A stretch of 64,000 nucleotides of DNA from Acidimicrobiia bacterium (GCA_022821985.1 JAJECP010000021.1:90856-154855); one strand, 5' to 3'; counted from the stretch's first letter, positions 43,883 through 53,433 are shown. Program-made: numbers and translations. Notes: generated by a model from the letters alone, not told the origin.

Positions 43883-46332
43883 AGGTGCTGCTGAGCTGGC
43901 TGCGCGAGTTCGCGCCCATCGAGGGCGACCCCGCTGAGCTGGCCGATCACTTGAGCGACCTCGGCATGGCTGTCGAGGAGATGCGCATGCTGCCGCCGCT
44001 CGACGGTGTCGTCGTTGCCCGCGTGGCCGGCCTGCGGCCCCACCCGGAGGCCGACCGCATCCAGCTGGTGGACGTCGAGTTGCCCGGTGCCACGGGCGAG
44101 GGAACGGGCGGCGCGTTGCAAGTGTGCTGCGGCGCGTTCAACATGACGGAGGGCGATCTGGTGCCGTTCGCCACCGTCGGCACGACCATGCCGGGCGGCC
44201 TCGTCATCGGTGAGCGCCGCATGCGGGGCCAGCTCTCTCAGGGCATGTGCTGCTCCGCCGCGGAACTTGAGCTGGGAGCCGATGCCGAGGGCATCATGAT
44301 CCTGCCCAGCGAATTTGAACTCGGCGCTCCGCTCATGTCGCAGCTCGGCCTCGCCGGTGACGTGCTGTACGACCTGGAGGTGAACCCGAACCGTCCTGAC
44401 GCCATGTCGGTGGCCGGCGTGGCCCGCGACCTGGCCGCGCGGCTCGGCGTGCCCTTCCGGATCCCCGCGCCGGTCGTCAGCGAGACCGGCGAGGACGTCT
44501 CGACGGTCGCATCGGTGGAGATCATCGACGCCGATCTCTGCGGCCGGTTCGGCGTGCGCGTCATCCGGGACGTGTCGATCGGTCAGTCGCCGCTGTGGAT
44601 GCAGGCCCGGCTGACGCTGTGCGGGATGCGCCCGATCAACTCCGTGGTTGACGTCTCGAACTACGTGATGCTGGAGCTGGGCACACCGAACCACACGTAC
44701 GACCTGGCGCTTGTGCCCGGCGGTCACCTGGGGACGAGGCGCTCGGCGGGTGGAGAGCGTCTCGTCACGCTCGACGGCAGCGAACGCGAGATGCTCCGCG
44801 GCGACGGCCTGATCGTCGACCGCGACGACAGGCCCATCGGCATCTCGGGTGTGATGGGTGGCGAGAACACCGAGATCGGCGACAGCACCACGGCAGTGCT
44901 GCTCGAGCTCGCGTGGTGGGATCGCCTGTCCATCAGCCGCACCTCCCAGCGGCTTGGCCTGCGATCAGAAGCCTCGATGCGCTTCGAGCGCGGCACCGAC
45001 CATGAGCTCGTGCCCATCGCACTGGACCGGTTCTGCGAACTGCTGGACCGGGTGACCCCCGGCGGCGTGTCGGTGTGCCGCGGCCGGCTCGACGGCCGCG
45101 GCGATCTGCCCCCGACCACCCGCGTCCGTGTGCGCCCGGCCCGCATGAGCCACCTGCTGGGGCGGCCATTCAGCTCCGATGAGCTGCGTGGCCTGCTCGA
45201 TCCCATCGGTCTGCAGTGCACTGAGTCTGATGACGCCGCTCCACGCGGCGCTGAGCCCGATGACGGGGCGCTGGAAGTGACCATTCCCAGTTTCCGACCG
45301 GACGTGGTCACTGAGACTGACGTAGCCGAGGAGGTTGCCCGCCACTATGGGTACCAGCGACTGGGCCGCACCGTCCCGCGTTCACCCGAGCCGGGTCGAC
45401 TGACGCCGGCCCAACGATTGCGTCGCGACCTGCGGCGTGTGCTCGTGGGGGCGGGCCTGTCCGAAGCCATGCCTAACCCGTTCCTGGCTCCCGATGCCGT
45501 GCGCCGGGCCGGGATCGACGGCGCAGATCCAGTACGACTCCTGAACCCGCTCGCGACCGAGGAATCCGTCCTTCGACCGTCGCTGCTCCCGGGCCTGATT
45601 GCCGCAGCTGCGTACAACTCCTCCCATCGCAACGACTCCGTGTCGCTGTTCGAGATCGGTGTGGTGTTCGGCCCCCCGTCGGCGGGAGACGCCGACACAG
45701 CCGCTGCAGACACGTCTGCCGCAGCGGTGCTGCCCACCGAGACAGAACACCTCGGCGCCATCTGGGCGGGCGGCGAAGCGGCCGACGCAGTGCATCTGAC
45801 CGAGCTCATCGCGACGGCATTCGGTCTCCGCCTCTCGCTCACGAACGCGAACGACCTTGACGGCATGCACCCTGTGCGCGCCGCTCAGGTGTTGCTGGAC
45901 GGGCAGGCTGTCGGCGTTGTAGGCGAGGTCGACCCGGTGGTCTGCGAACGCCACGGTCTCTCGCAACGCTGCGCCTGGCTCCAGGTGAACGTGGAGCCCC
46001 TGCTCGCGGCGGCATCCGCCGCCGCCGAGCGGCCCTACCGACTGGTCTCCACCTACCCGTCCAGCGACATCGATTTGGCATTCGCCGTACCGAACGGCGT
46101 CCAAGCCTCACAGGTGCGCAGCACGCTGCTCGCTTCAGGCGGCGACGAACTGCGCTCGGTCGACCTCTTCGACATCTACCGAGGCGATCAGATGGACCCA
46201 GGCACGCGCTCGCTGGCCTATCGCCTGCGGCTGCAGGCCGACGATCGCACGCTCACCGACGAGCAGGTAGCCGACATCCGCCAGCGCTGCATCGACGCCG
46301 TGGAGCACGCCCACAGCGCAGTGCTGCGCTGA
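43879..46332 (+). CDS. pheT: Phenylalanyl-tRNA synthetase beta chain
   Basis: 817 aa. Domain order is the N-terminal B1 and tRNA-binding EMAP-like domain ('VARVAGLRPHPEADRIQLVDVEL'), B3/B4 editing domain, B5 ('RVRPARMSHLLGRPFSSDELRGLLD'), synthetase-like core, and C-terminal anticodon-binding FDX domain ('YPSSDIDLAFAVPNGVQASQVRS'). Two non-conserved insertions are visible. One, in B5 ('ESDDAAPRGAEPDDGA', about residue 451), is encoded by a palindromic element; the other is Ala/Thr-rich at about 610. Forms the alpha2-beta2 enzyme with PheS. Confidence 0.96.
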   Translation: MKVLLSWLREFAPIEGDPAELADHLSDLGMAVEEMRMLPPLDGVVVARVAGLRPHPEADRIQLVDVELPGATGEGTGGALQVCCGAFNMTEGDLVPFATVGTTMPGGLVIGERRMRGQLSQGMCCSAAELELGADAEGIMILPSEFELGAPLMSQLGLAGDVLYDLEVNPNRPDAMSVAGVARDLAARLGVPFRIPAPVVSETGEDVSTVASVEIIDADLCGRFGVRVIRDVSIGQSPLWMQARLTLCGMRPINSVVDVSNYVMLELGTPNHTYDLALVPGGHLGTRRSAGGERLVTLDGSEREMLRGDGLIVDRDDRPIGISGVMGGENTEIGDSTTAVLLELAWWDRLSISRTSQRLGLRSEASMRFERGTDHELVPIALDRFCELLDRVTPGGVSVCRGRLDGRGDLPPTTRVRVRPARMSHLLGRPFSSDELRGLLDPIGLQCTESDDAAPRGAEPDDGALEVTIPSFRPDVVTETDVAEEVARHYGYQRLGRTVPRSPEPGRLTPAQRLRRDLRRVLVGAGLSEAMPNPFLAPDAVRRAGIDGADPVRLLNPLATEESVLRPSLLPGLIAAAAYNSSHRNDSVSLFEIGVVFGPPSAGDADTAAADTSAAAVLPTETEHLGAIWAGGEAADAVHLTELIATAFGLRLSLTNANDLDGMHPVRAAQVLLDGQAVGVVGEVDPVVCERHGLSQRCAWLQVNVEPLLAAASAAAERPYRLVSTYPSSDIDLAFAVPNGVQASQVRSTLLASGGDELRSVDLFDIYRGDQMDPGTRSLAYRLRLQADDRTLTDEQVADIRQRCIDAVEHAHSAVLR
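45232..45253 (+). repeat. Intragenic palindromic element, copy in pheT
   Basis: GACGCCGCTCC followed by ACGCGGCGCTG. The arms pair GCCGC with GCGGC. It lies in a non-conserved insertion of PheT domain B5 and encodes DAAPRGA. Confidence 0.7.
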
Positions 46333-46380
46333 GGCATCGAATGCACCGGATCGCTCCCGTCGAGTGTTGACGGATCGGCC

Positions 46381-47331
46381 TCAATAGCCCAGGTCGAGGT
46401 ACACGGGGCCGATCAGTGGCTCGCCCGCAGCCCGCAGTGCCACGTTGGCGGTGACCCGCTCGGCCAGCAGCACGAGGCCCATCTCGGGTGTGTTGCCGAT
46501 ATGGGGCGTGATGAGGCAGTTCGGCAGGCTCCACAGCGGGTGGCCGTCAGGGAGTGGTTCGGGGTCGGTCACGTCCAAGGCGGCGCCGCCGATCTGGCCG
46601 GCCCGCAGCGCTTCGACGAGGTCCTCCGTGACGATGTGCCCGCCGCGTGCCACGTTCACGATCCAGGCGTGATCGGGCAGCGCCGCCAGCTCGGCCGCGC
46701 CGATGACGCCTGCGGTGTCGGGCGTCAGCGCCAGCGCGAGGAACAGCACATCGGCGCCCGGCAGTACCTGTGTCAACTCATCCGGTCCGACGACGCGTGC
46801 GGCTCCCGCTGTGTCGCTTGACGCCGCTCCGTGCGGCGCTGAGAGCATGGGGCGGTTGCGTACCACGGTCACTTCGCACCCGAACGGTTCGAGCAGGCGC
46901 AGCAGCGAGTCGGTGATGCCGCCGCCGCCCAGCACGGTCACCGACGCGCCGAGCAGGTTGCGGCCCTCGGGGGCTGTCCAATCTGTCGCGCGGGCGTAGG
47001 TGGCCATGCCCCGCATGCCGGCCAGTGCCAGCATCAGCGCGTGCTCGGCGACGGGCTCCGCGTACACGCCCTTGCCGCAATACCACTCGACGGCAGGCCG
47101 GGCGGTCACGATGTCGACGACCGGTTCGATGCCCGCGTAGGGCAGCTGCACCCACTCAATGGCGGGATTGGCATCGACCAGTTCCCCGATCAGGTGGGCC
47201 TGGGTGGGCTCGGCCCACACGAGCGCCGATGCGCCGTCCGGTGTGCTGACCGTGCCCCCGCCCCGCACCACCGCTTCGGCCAGCACGGGGCGCCTCCAGC
47301 AGTCGGGCTCGACGGCTACCAGCACGCTCAT
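46381..47331 (-). CDS. D-isomer-specific 2-hydroxyacid dehydrogenase
   Basis: 316 aa. The NAD-binding Rossmann fold is 'SVTVLGGGGITDSLLRLLEPFGCEV'. Catalytic residues sit in 'WIVNVARGGHIVTEDLVEAL' (Arg), 'ALDVTDPEPLPDGHPLW' (Glu) and 'NCLITPHIGNT' (His), in the usual order. The substrate is not readable. The loop 'SAPHGAASSDTAGA' after the Rossmann glycine strand is unusual, and its codons coincide with a palindromic element (46820-46841). The ORF ends convergently with pheT, 48 nt apart. Confidence 0.85.
   Translation of the reverse strand: MSVLVAVEPDCWRRPVLAEAVVRGGGTVSTPDGASALVWAEPTQAHLIGELVDANPAIEWVQLPYAGIEPVVDIVTARPAVEWYCGKGVYAEPVAEHALMLALAGMRGMATYARATDWTAPEGRNLLGASVTVLGGGGITDSLLRLLEPFGCEVTVVRNRPMLSAPHGAASSDTAGAARVVGPDELTQVLPGADVLFLALALTPDTAGVIGAAELAALPDHAWIVNVARGGHIVTEDLVEALRAGQIGGAALDVTDPEPLPDGHPLWSLPNCLITPHIGNTPEMGLVLLAERVTANVALRAAGEPLIGPVYLDLGY
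46820..46841 (-). repeat. Intragenic palindromic element, copy in the 2-hydroxyacid dehydrogenase
   Basis: Read on the + strand: GACGCCGCTCC then GTGCGGCGCTG. In the sense strand of the gene it encodes SAPHGAAS, the same peptide as the copy in the SDR at 49073. Confidence 0.75.
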
Positions 47332-47378
47332 CGCACCGTCGTCCTGTTGCTCTGCGCGTGACGCATCGCCCGGGCTCC

Positions 47379-48197
47379 TCAGCGGATGTCGGCAGCGAGG
47401 CCGCCGTCGGCGCAGATGATCTCACCGGTCACGAAACTGGCTTCATCGCTGCACAGGTAGAGGCAGGCATTGGCGATGTCCTCGGGATCACCGAGCCGTC
47501 CCAGCGGGGTCTCTCGCTCGCGCTCGCGCACCCATTCGTCGCTGTCGGTCATGGACGCCGTCATGGACGTGCGGGTGTAGCCCGGCGCGACTGCGTTCAC
47601 CCGGATGCCGTACCGGTTGAGTTCCAGCGCGGCGCAGCGGGTGAGCATCCACACGCCTGCCTTGGAAACGCAGTAATCCGATCCGCCCGGCAGGGCCATG
47701 AGGCCCGCTACCGAGGAGATGTTGACGATGGCGCCGCCCCCGCTGTCGCGCATGCGGCGGGCCACCGACTGGTTGGTGAGCATGACCCCGGTCAGGTTCA
47801 CGTCGATGACTCGCTGCCACGACTCCACAGACTTCTCGAGCAGCCACCGGTCGCCGCGCTGGTAGAAGTCTTGACCGGCTTGCTCGGGGATTTCACGGCT
47901 GACATAGCCCGCATGCGAGATGCCTGCAGCGGCCACGCAGGCGTCGAGCCGCCCGAACGCAGCGACTGCGGCATCGGCCATCGTCTCGTTCTGCTGGGGA
48001 TCGGCGGTGTTCACCTGGGTCCACGTCGTCGGGCGGCCACGATGGGTGAGCTCGGCCGCGACCGCTTCGGCTCGGTCGGGATCCAGATCGGCGACAACCA
48101 CCGAGGCACCTTCCTCGGAGAAGCGCAGTGCGCACGCCCGACCGATGCCTGAAGCGCCACCGGTGATGACTGCGACCTTGCCGTCCATTCGTCCCAT
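47379..48197 (-). CDS. Short-chain dehydrogenase/reductase (SDR), paralogue 1
   Basis: 272 aa. 'AVITGGASGIGRACALRFSEEGA' (TGxxxGIG), 'AAAGISHAG' (NAG-like), 'NISSVAGLMALPGGSDYCVSKAG' (catalytic Ser, Tyr and Lys of YxxxK) and 'RLGDPEDIANACLYLCSDEASFVTGEIICADGG' define a classical NAD(P) SDR. It shares most of its length with the adjacent SDR, so the pair arose by tandem duplication. The insert 'REIPEQAGQDFYQRGDRWLLEKS' between strands is shared by both and is not common in SDRs. Confidence 0.87.
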   Translation of the reverse strand: MGRMDGKVAVITGGASGIGRACALRFSEEGASVVVADLDPDRAEAVAAELTHRGRPTTWTQVNTADPQQNETMADAAVAAFGRLDACVAAAGISHAGYVSREIPEQAGQDFYQRGDRWLLEKSVESWQRVIDVNLTGVMLTNQSVARRMRDSGGGAIVNISSVAGLMALPGGSDYCVSKAGVWMLTRCAALELNRYGIRVNAVAPGYTRTSMTASMTDSDEWVRERERETPLGRLGDPEDIANACLYLCSDEASFVTGEIICADGGLAADIR

Positions 48198-48243
48198 GGT
48201 TCTGCCCTCTGTCTGGTTCGCCTGCGGCGCGCGTGCCGGCGGC

Positions 48244-49110
48244 TTAACGGCCGGCGGCCATGACGCCGCCGTCGGGGAAGATGATCTCGCCGGTCACGAA
48301 GCTGGCGTCGTCACTGCACAGGTACAGGCAGGCGTTGGCGATGTCATCGGGATCGCCGAGCCGCCCGAGCGGCGTCTCGCGCTCGCGCGCCTGCACCCAC
48401 CGCTCGTTGCCCAGCACCGCGCCGCTCATGGATGTCTGGATGTATCCGGGACCCACGGCATTGACGCGGATGTTGTACCGACTGAGCTCGAGGGCAGCGC
48501 AGCGAGTGAGCATCCAGACGCCGGCCTTTGACACGCAGTAGTCCGAACTGCCCTTGAGCACGTTGGTGCCGGCAATCGACGAGATGTTGACGATGGCGCC
48601 CCCGCCGTTGTCGCGCATCTTGCGAGCCACGGCCTGGTTCGTGAGCATCACGCCGGTCAGGTTCACATCGAGCACGCGCTGCCACGATTCCAGTGACTTG
48701 TCGATGAAGAACATGTCGCCGCGATCGAAGCGATCCTGCCCGGCTTGGTCTTCGATCTCGCGGCTGACATAGCCCGAATGCGAGATCCCCGCTGCCGCCA
48801 CGCACGCATCGATGCGCCCGAAGGCGTCCACCGCGGCGTCAGCCATCGCGTCGTTCTGCTCCTGCTGCGAGGTGTCGACCTGCACGGCGATGGCATCGCT
48901 GCCGACAGCATTGATCTCGTCGACGACGCTTGCCGCACGGTCGGGATTGAGATCGGCCACGACGATCGACGCGCCCTCGGACGCGAAGCGCAGCCCGCAC
49001 GCCCGCCCGATGCCCGACGCTCCGCCGGTGATCACCGCCACCTTGCCCGCCATCCGGCCTGTTGTGCTGTTCGACGCCGCTCCATGCGGCGCTGGATCAC
49101 TCGACGCCAT
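48244..49110 (-). CDS. Short-chain dehydrogenase/reductase (SDR), paralogue 2
   Basis: 288 aa. A close paralogue of the downstream SDR, with the same TGxxxGIG, catalytic Ser, 'YCVSK' and C-terminal 'EIIFPDGG' motifs. It carries 16 extra N-terminal residues (ending in 'APHGAASNSTT'), encoded by a palindromic element; paralogue 1 lacks them. The ATG is preceded by AGGAGGGG. Both are probably oxidoreductases for the same compound class, possibly with the P450 that is read just upstream. Confidence 0.87.
   Translation of the reverse strand: MASSDPAPHGAASNSTTGRMAGKVAVITGGASGIGRACGLRFASEGASIVVADLNPDRAASVVDEINAVGSDAIAVQVDTSQQEQNDAMADAAVDAFGRIDACVAAAGISHSGYVSREIEDQAGQDRFDRGDMFFIDKSLESWQRVLDVNLTGVMLTNQAVARKMRDNGGGAIVNISSIAGTNVLKGSSDYCVSKAGVWMLTRCAALELSRYNIRVNAVGPGYIQTSMSGAVLGNERWVQARERETPLGRLGDPDDIANACLYLCSDDASFVTGEIIFPDGGVMAAGR
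49073..49094 (-). repeat. Intragenic palindromic element, copy in SDR N-terminus
   Basis: GACGCCGCTCC then ATGCGGCGCTG on the + strand, the most symmetric copy. It lies in the N-terminal extension that distinguishes this SDR from its tandem paralogue. Confidence 0.8.
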
Positions 49111-49193
49111 AGCCCCTCCTTGTGCTGGTCAGCAACGCTGACCGTGCAAGATCATGCCCTACCGCTGTGGCTCGAGTCGGTTGAAGCAGTTGG

Positions 49194-52100
49194 TCAGCTC
49201 GGGTTGCTGACCCGGGCCTTCAGATTCTCCCGTCGCCCGCGGATGAGCCGCCAGGTGACCCGCTCATGTTTGGGAGAGATACCCATGGCTTGGCGGATGA
49301 TGCGTTCGTCGACATCTTCGGGTGCCGGGGAGAAGCCGATCTCGGTGGCCATCCGGACGCCGTTGCGGGCGAAGAACGACGAGGCGATGCGCTCGAATTG
49401 GGCCAGCACCTCCATCTCGGGCTCCAGTTCGCCGGTCACCGAGCACAGGTACGCGAAATTCTTGATGAACAGCATCAGTTCCTTGGGTATGCGTGCGCCG
49501 TTCGCCAGCAGCCCCGAGATGAGCGCCCGGAACTCGGCAGTGAACTCGTCTTCGGTGAGCTCGAGCGGGTCGAAGCCGGGCCGGTCCAGGCGCAGATCGG
49601 CAATGACTCGCTCGGGGTCGCTGCCAGGCCCGAACGCACCCAAGTCGATCATGCCGGCGATCTGCGACTGCAGGTCGCCCGTGAGCAAGCCCACCACATA
49701 TCGCAGGAAGGCAACCCGCTTGGGTCCCTCCAGCCGGCCGGTGATGCCGAAATCGACGAGCCCGATCACGGGCGGCTGGCCCGGTGGCGTGCCTTCGGTG
49801 TCGATGAACACGTTCCCGGCGTGGAAGTCGCCGTGGAAGACGCCGGTCATGCACGCCCCGTGAAGCAGCGCATCGTTCATCTGGCGGAAGATGGCAGCAG
49901 CTTCGCCGTCGGCAAGATCCTCCGGACGAAGCTCGCTCAGCGGCCGGCCTGCCACCGGGCTCATCACGATCACACGCTCGGTCACGCCGTCGAGCACCGG
50001 TTCGGGCACCTGCCAACGTCCGGTGGTGGTGGCCCGAAGGGCACGGTCGACTTCGAAGAGGTTTGCCACCTCGACTCGGAAGTCGAGCTCTTCGGTGATG
50101 GTCTCGGCGAACAGCTCCACGAGCGCCGGCGGGTTGGCCAGCGCCGTGATCGGGATGCGACCCACGAGCTTCGGCGCGAGCCATGCCAGCACTGCGAGAT
50201 CGCGTTCGACGCGCCGTCGGATGCCGGGTCGCTGCACCTTCACCATGACCGGTGTGCCGTCCGGCAGCCGCGCTGCGTGCACCTGCGCAATGGAGGCCGC
50301 GGCCGTCGCCTCCGTATCGAATGCAGCGAACCGCGAATCGACATCTCCCAGCTCAGCCTCGACGACGTCGCGGATTGCGGTCCATGGCTCCGCTGGCACC
50401 TGGTCGCGGCACAGGCGGCACTCGGCCACGAGCGCATCGGGGAAGACCCCCTCGCCGGCCGCGATCAGCTGTGCCAGCTTGATGTACGCAGGGCCGAGCT
50501 TGGTGGCCGCCAGCCGCAGCCGCCGGTAGATCCGCTCCCGTCGCTCGTCGGGATCGAGCCGCCGGTCCAGCAGTCGTCCGGCGTAGACGGCCCAGCCGAT
50601 GCGAGCCGCCGTGACTGCGAGGCGAACAACAGGGGGGAACTTCGGGCGCGCGATCAGCTCGGGCACGCTGTCGTGGATCGCACGGCGAATCGGGGCAATC
50701 GAGGCGAGATAGCGGTCGCGCTCGGCGGATGTTCCGAGATCTGCCTGGACATCGACAGGCGGCAGCGTCCCGGCCGGAACGCGTTCGGCCAGCGGTGGCG
50801 CATTCAATCGCAGGTGCATCCGAGACGGTCCCCAGATGCCCAGCGAGAGCGGCTTCCACTGCACGGGCTCGCTGAGCTCGAAGCTCTCGACATGGGAGAC
50901 GAAGACGTGCAGCGCTTCCTGCAACTCCGCCCGCGCCAGGAATGCACCTAGGCAGTGGTGTGCGCCGCTGCCGAATGCGAGATGCGGATGCTCTCGCGGG
51001 AGGGTCGCATCGAAGTCGTACGGGTCGAAGCCGTGTCCGTCTGGATGACCTTCGTGTGCCACTTCCTCACCGTTGCGCGACGCCGCCGCTGCGTCGGTTG
51101 CTGCATGAGCCGGACAACCGCCGCTGAGGCTGGCGGCGTGCAGGCCGATCATCACGACGGTGCCCGCGGGGAACAGCAGATCGTTCACCACCACATCGGC
51201 GGTGGCGATGCGCATCGCCGTGCGCACCGCCCCGATGTAGCGCAGCGATTCCTCCACATAGGCCGGGATCCGATCCGGATCGGCTCGCAGCGCTGCGTAC
51301 TGCTCCGGCCTGTCGGCCAGCACGGCCAAGGTGGCACCGAGTTGGTTGCGCGTGGTGTCGGTGCCAGCGATGAGCAATGCCTCGACCATGCCGATGAGCT
51401 CGTCTTCGCTCAGCCGGTCGCCCTCGTCAGACACGCCGATCAGTTCAGTGAGCAGATCGTCGGCCGGCTCGGCCCGCCGGCGCTCGATCAGGTCGACCAC
51501 GTATGCGCCGAGTTCGGCCTGGGCTGTCGCGATGTCACCGAGCCTGCTCACGACGGCCTCGGCGTCGCCGTCGAAGAGCCCGAAGATGGTCTCGGCCCAT
51601 CGGCCGAACCGGCCCCAGTCGTCGTCGGTCACGCCGAGCAAGCGGCAGATGACCGGCACCGGATAGGGGTCGCACAGCTCTGCGACGATCTCGCCCCCGC
51701 CACCCGTCATCAGCGGTTCGAGCAGTCTCGTGGCGTGGGTGGCCATGAAGGGCCGGAGCCGGTCCGCGGCAGCGGGAGTGAAGGCACGACCGAAGAGCCG
51801 TCGCAGGCGGCGGTGATCGTCGCCTTCGAGCGACAGCACATTCGGCCGGGCGCGCATGGCCTCGCCGCCGGTGTTCGCGGGTGCGTCCCGGCGGGCGCGC
51901 GCCATCAGCGCGTTGAAGTTCACCGTCGTACGCCGCGCGCTGTCGGTCCCGCCGCTGTCTCGCCCTTTGCTGTCGAACCCAGTGCCATCGAGCATGGCGA
52001 CGCCCGCGAGCATCGAGATCCACGCCGGATCACGCAGGATCGTCCGGGCCTCGTCGTAGCCATGGACGAACAGCCCGAACGGGGTGCGCACCACCCAGTC

Positions 52101-52244
52101 GCCGGTGCGGCCGAGTTCCCGGCTCATTGCCACCAGATCGGCAAACTCGCCGATAGCAAAGTCGGCGAACGGAACGGCGCCTTCGTCGTCGACCGAGCGG
52201 GCCGATGCTCGCTGCGACCCCGGTGCTGTAGCGGTGCTGCTCAC
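49194..52244 (-). CDS. Cytochrome P450 - ABC1/ADCK kinase-like fusion
   Basis: About 1016 aa in one frame. The N-terminal half is a P450: I-helix 'LLIAGTDTTRNQLG', ExxR in 'VEESLRYIG', and haem loop 'FGSGAHHCLG' with Cys431. After a linker (about 490-570) comes a UbiB/ABC1 domain: 'KLGPAYIKLAQLIAAGEGVFPD' (KxGQ-like), Ala loop 'AAASIAQVHAARLPDGTPVMVKVQRPG', 'FHGDFHAGNVFI' and DFG in 'LVDFGITG'. P450 and ABC1 in one chain is unusual. An insertion between the K helix and haem loop is Ala/His-rich. GTG at 52244 is the chosen start; ATG at 52328 would add 28 residues. No frameshift is visible at the junction. Confidence 0.85.
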   Translation of the reverse strand: MSSTATAPGSQRASARSVDDEGAVPFADFAIGEFADLVAMSRELGRTGDWVVRTPFGLFVHGYDEARTILRDPAWISMLAGVAMLDGTGFDSKGRDSGGTDSARRTTVNFNALMARARRDAPANTGGEAMRARPNVLSLEGDDHRRLRRLFGRAFTPAAADRLRPFMATHATRLLEPLMTGGGGEIVAELCDPYPVPVICRLLGVTDDDWGRFGRWAETIFGLFDGDAEAVVSRLGDIATAQAELGAYVVDLIERRRAEPADDLLTELIGVSDEGDRLSEDELIGMVEALLIAGTDTTRNQLGATLAVLADRPEQYAALRADPDRIPAYVEESLRYIGAVRTAMRIATADVVVNDLLFPAGTVVMIGLHAASLSGGCPAHAATDAAAASRNGEEVAHEGHPDGHGFDPYDFDATLPREHPHLAFGSGAHHCLGAFLARAELQEALHVFVSHVESFELSEPVQWKPLSLGIWGPSRMHLRLNAPPLAERVPAGTLPPVDVQADLGTSAERDRYLASIAPIRRAIHDSVPELIARPKFPPVVRLAVTAARIGWAVYAGRLLDRRLDPDERRERIYRRLRLAATKLGPAYIKLAQLIAAGEGVFPDALVAECRLCRDQVPAEPWTAIRDVVEAELGDVDSRFAAFDTEATAAASIAQVHAARLPDGTPVMVKVQRPGIRRRVERDLAVLAWLAPKLVGRIPITALANPPALVELFAETITEELDFRVEVANLFEVDRALRATTTGRWQVPEPVLDGVTERVIVMSPVAGRPLSELRPEDLADGEAAAIFRQMNDALLHGACMTGVFHGDFHAGNVFIDTEGTPPGQPPVIGLVDFGITGRLEGPKRVAFLRYVVGLLTGDLQSQIAGMIDLGAFGPGSDPERVIADLRLDRPGFDPLELTEDEFTAEFRALISGLLANGARIPKELMLFIKNFAYLCSVTGELEPEMEVLAQFERIASSFFARNGVRMATEIGFSPAPEDVDERIIRQAMGISPKHERVTWRLIRGRRENLKARVSNPS

Positions 52245-52391
52245 AACCCCTATCTCATCACGCACACAGCCCGGTTCCACCGCGCGCCGCCTCGCCACGG
52301 ACCAGCCGTCACGACAGACTGACGCCATGCGGCCAGCGATCGCCAGCCGCAGCCAAGTGATCAGCGGGCATCGTCGCGGCAAACTGAGGCC

Positions 52392-53234
52392 ATGCAGCGA
52401 CTCCGCCGGCTGACGGCGATCAGCGCCGTTGCTGCGGTTCTCGCGGGCTGTGCGGTGCAGGAGTCCACCCGCAGTGGCGGCCTCATCGCGCCGGCCGGTC
52501 CCACCGTGACATCGATGCCGCCAGCGTCGACGGTCACGACAGCCGCTGCAGAGTCGTTTGACGCGCCCACGGCGTCAGTCCTCGGACCTGCTGAATCGCT
52601 TGTCGAGCCCACCAAGGCGGCAGAGACGATCGTCGAGTCCGCCAAGTCGGCGGTCGAGCCAAGCAGCGACCGGAGCAGTGAGTCGGTCACCGTGCTGACT
52701 ACCGCGGCGGATGCCCCCGCAGTGACGGCCGCGCCGACGATTCCCTCGACGACTGCGTCCGACCCGGTTGCCGATATCCAGCCGGCTGCCGATGTCCAGC
52801 AAGTGCTGGCGACTGCAGATCCGCCAGAGGGCTTCAGTGAGGGCGTGCTGGGCGTCACCGGGCCGGCGGGCACCCGGGTGTGGCCGGTCATCGTCGCGGA
52901 CACCCCGCGGTCCCGCCAGCGCGGGCTCATGGGCGTGACTGACTTCGCATCGCTCGGCGGCTACGCCGCCATGGTGTTCATCTTCGAAGGGGACACTTCA
53001 GGCGCGTTCTGGATGCGCGACACCCCGCTGCCGCTGCGGATCACCTTCGTTGGTGCAAACGGTTCTGTGGTCTCGGCGACCGACATGGTGCCGTGCCTGC
53101 CGCCGACGCCCGCTGACGACTGCGAGCACTATCTCGCTGACGGTCCGTACCGCATCGCGATCGAGCATCCGCTGGGTCCGGTATTCGACATCGGTCTCAT
53201 TACGGCCGAATTCGTTGAAGTGGCCATCGAGTAG
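52392..53234 (+). CDS. DUF192 lipoprotein
   Basis: 280 aa. Signal peptide with lipobox 'VLAGC' (Cys20) implies membrane anchoring outside the cytoplasm. A long Thr/Ser/Ala/Pro linker (25-150) leads to a C-terminal DUF192 domain: 'WPVIVADTPRSRQRGLMGV', 'MVFIFEGDTSGAFWMRDTPLPLRITFVGANGSVV', 'YRIAIEHPLGPVFDIG'. DUF192 proteins are small beta-barrels of uncertain function, often secreted. CAAACT lies 6 nt before the ATG and may be a weak leaderless -10 box. Confidence 0.85.
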   Translation: MQRLRRLTAISAVAAVLAGCAVQESTRSGGLIAPAGPTVTSMPPASTVTTAAAESFDAPTASVLGPAESLVEPTKAAETIVESAKSAVEPSSDRSSESVTVLTTAADAPAVTAAPTIPSTTASDPVADIQPAADVQQVLATADPPEGFSEGVLGVTGPAGTRVWPVIVADTPRSRQRGLMGVTDFASLGGYAAMVFIFEGDTSGAFWMRDTPLPLRITFVGANGSVVSATDMVPCLPPTPADDCEHYLADGPYRIAIEHPLGPVFDIGLITAEFVEVAIE

Positions 53235-53364
53235 CACAAGAAGGCGTCGGCACGCGGACCCGGTATCGATCCACCGCCGCACACTTCGAAGCGGTCGTCC
53301 GGTCTCGGCCGGAGGCAGGCGACACAGACCCAGATGGCAGCAGCCGAATCGGGCCGCTGCCAAC

Positions 53365-53414
53365 TACGCTGCGATCCCGTGGCCGCATCTTGCGCCAGTG
53401 CGCAGCCGACATGA
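53365..53414 (+). promoter_or_regulatory. -10 box and short upstream ORF before the GPP34 gene
   Basis: TACGCT (53365-53370) lies 8 nt before a GTG (53379) that opens an 11-residue frame ending in TGA at 53412-53414, immediately followed by CAGGAG. This suggests a leaderless upstream ORF that terminates on the ribosome site of the GPP34 gene. The remainder of the 199-nt gap shows nothing else. Confidence 0.35.
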
Positions 53415-53433
53415 CAGGAGTTGGATCGGGATC

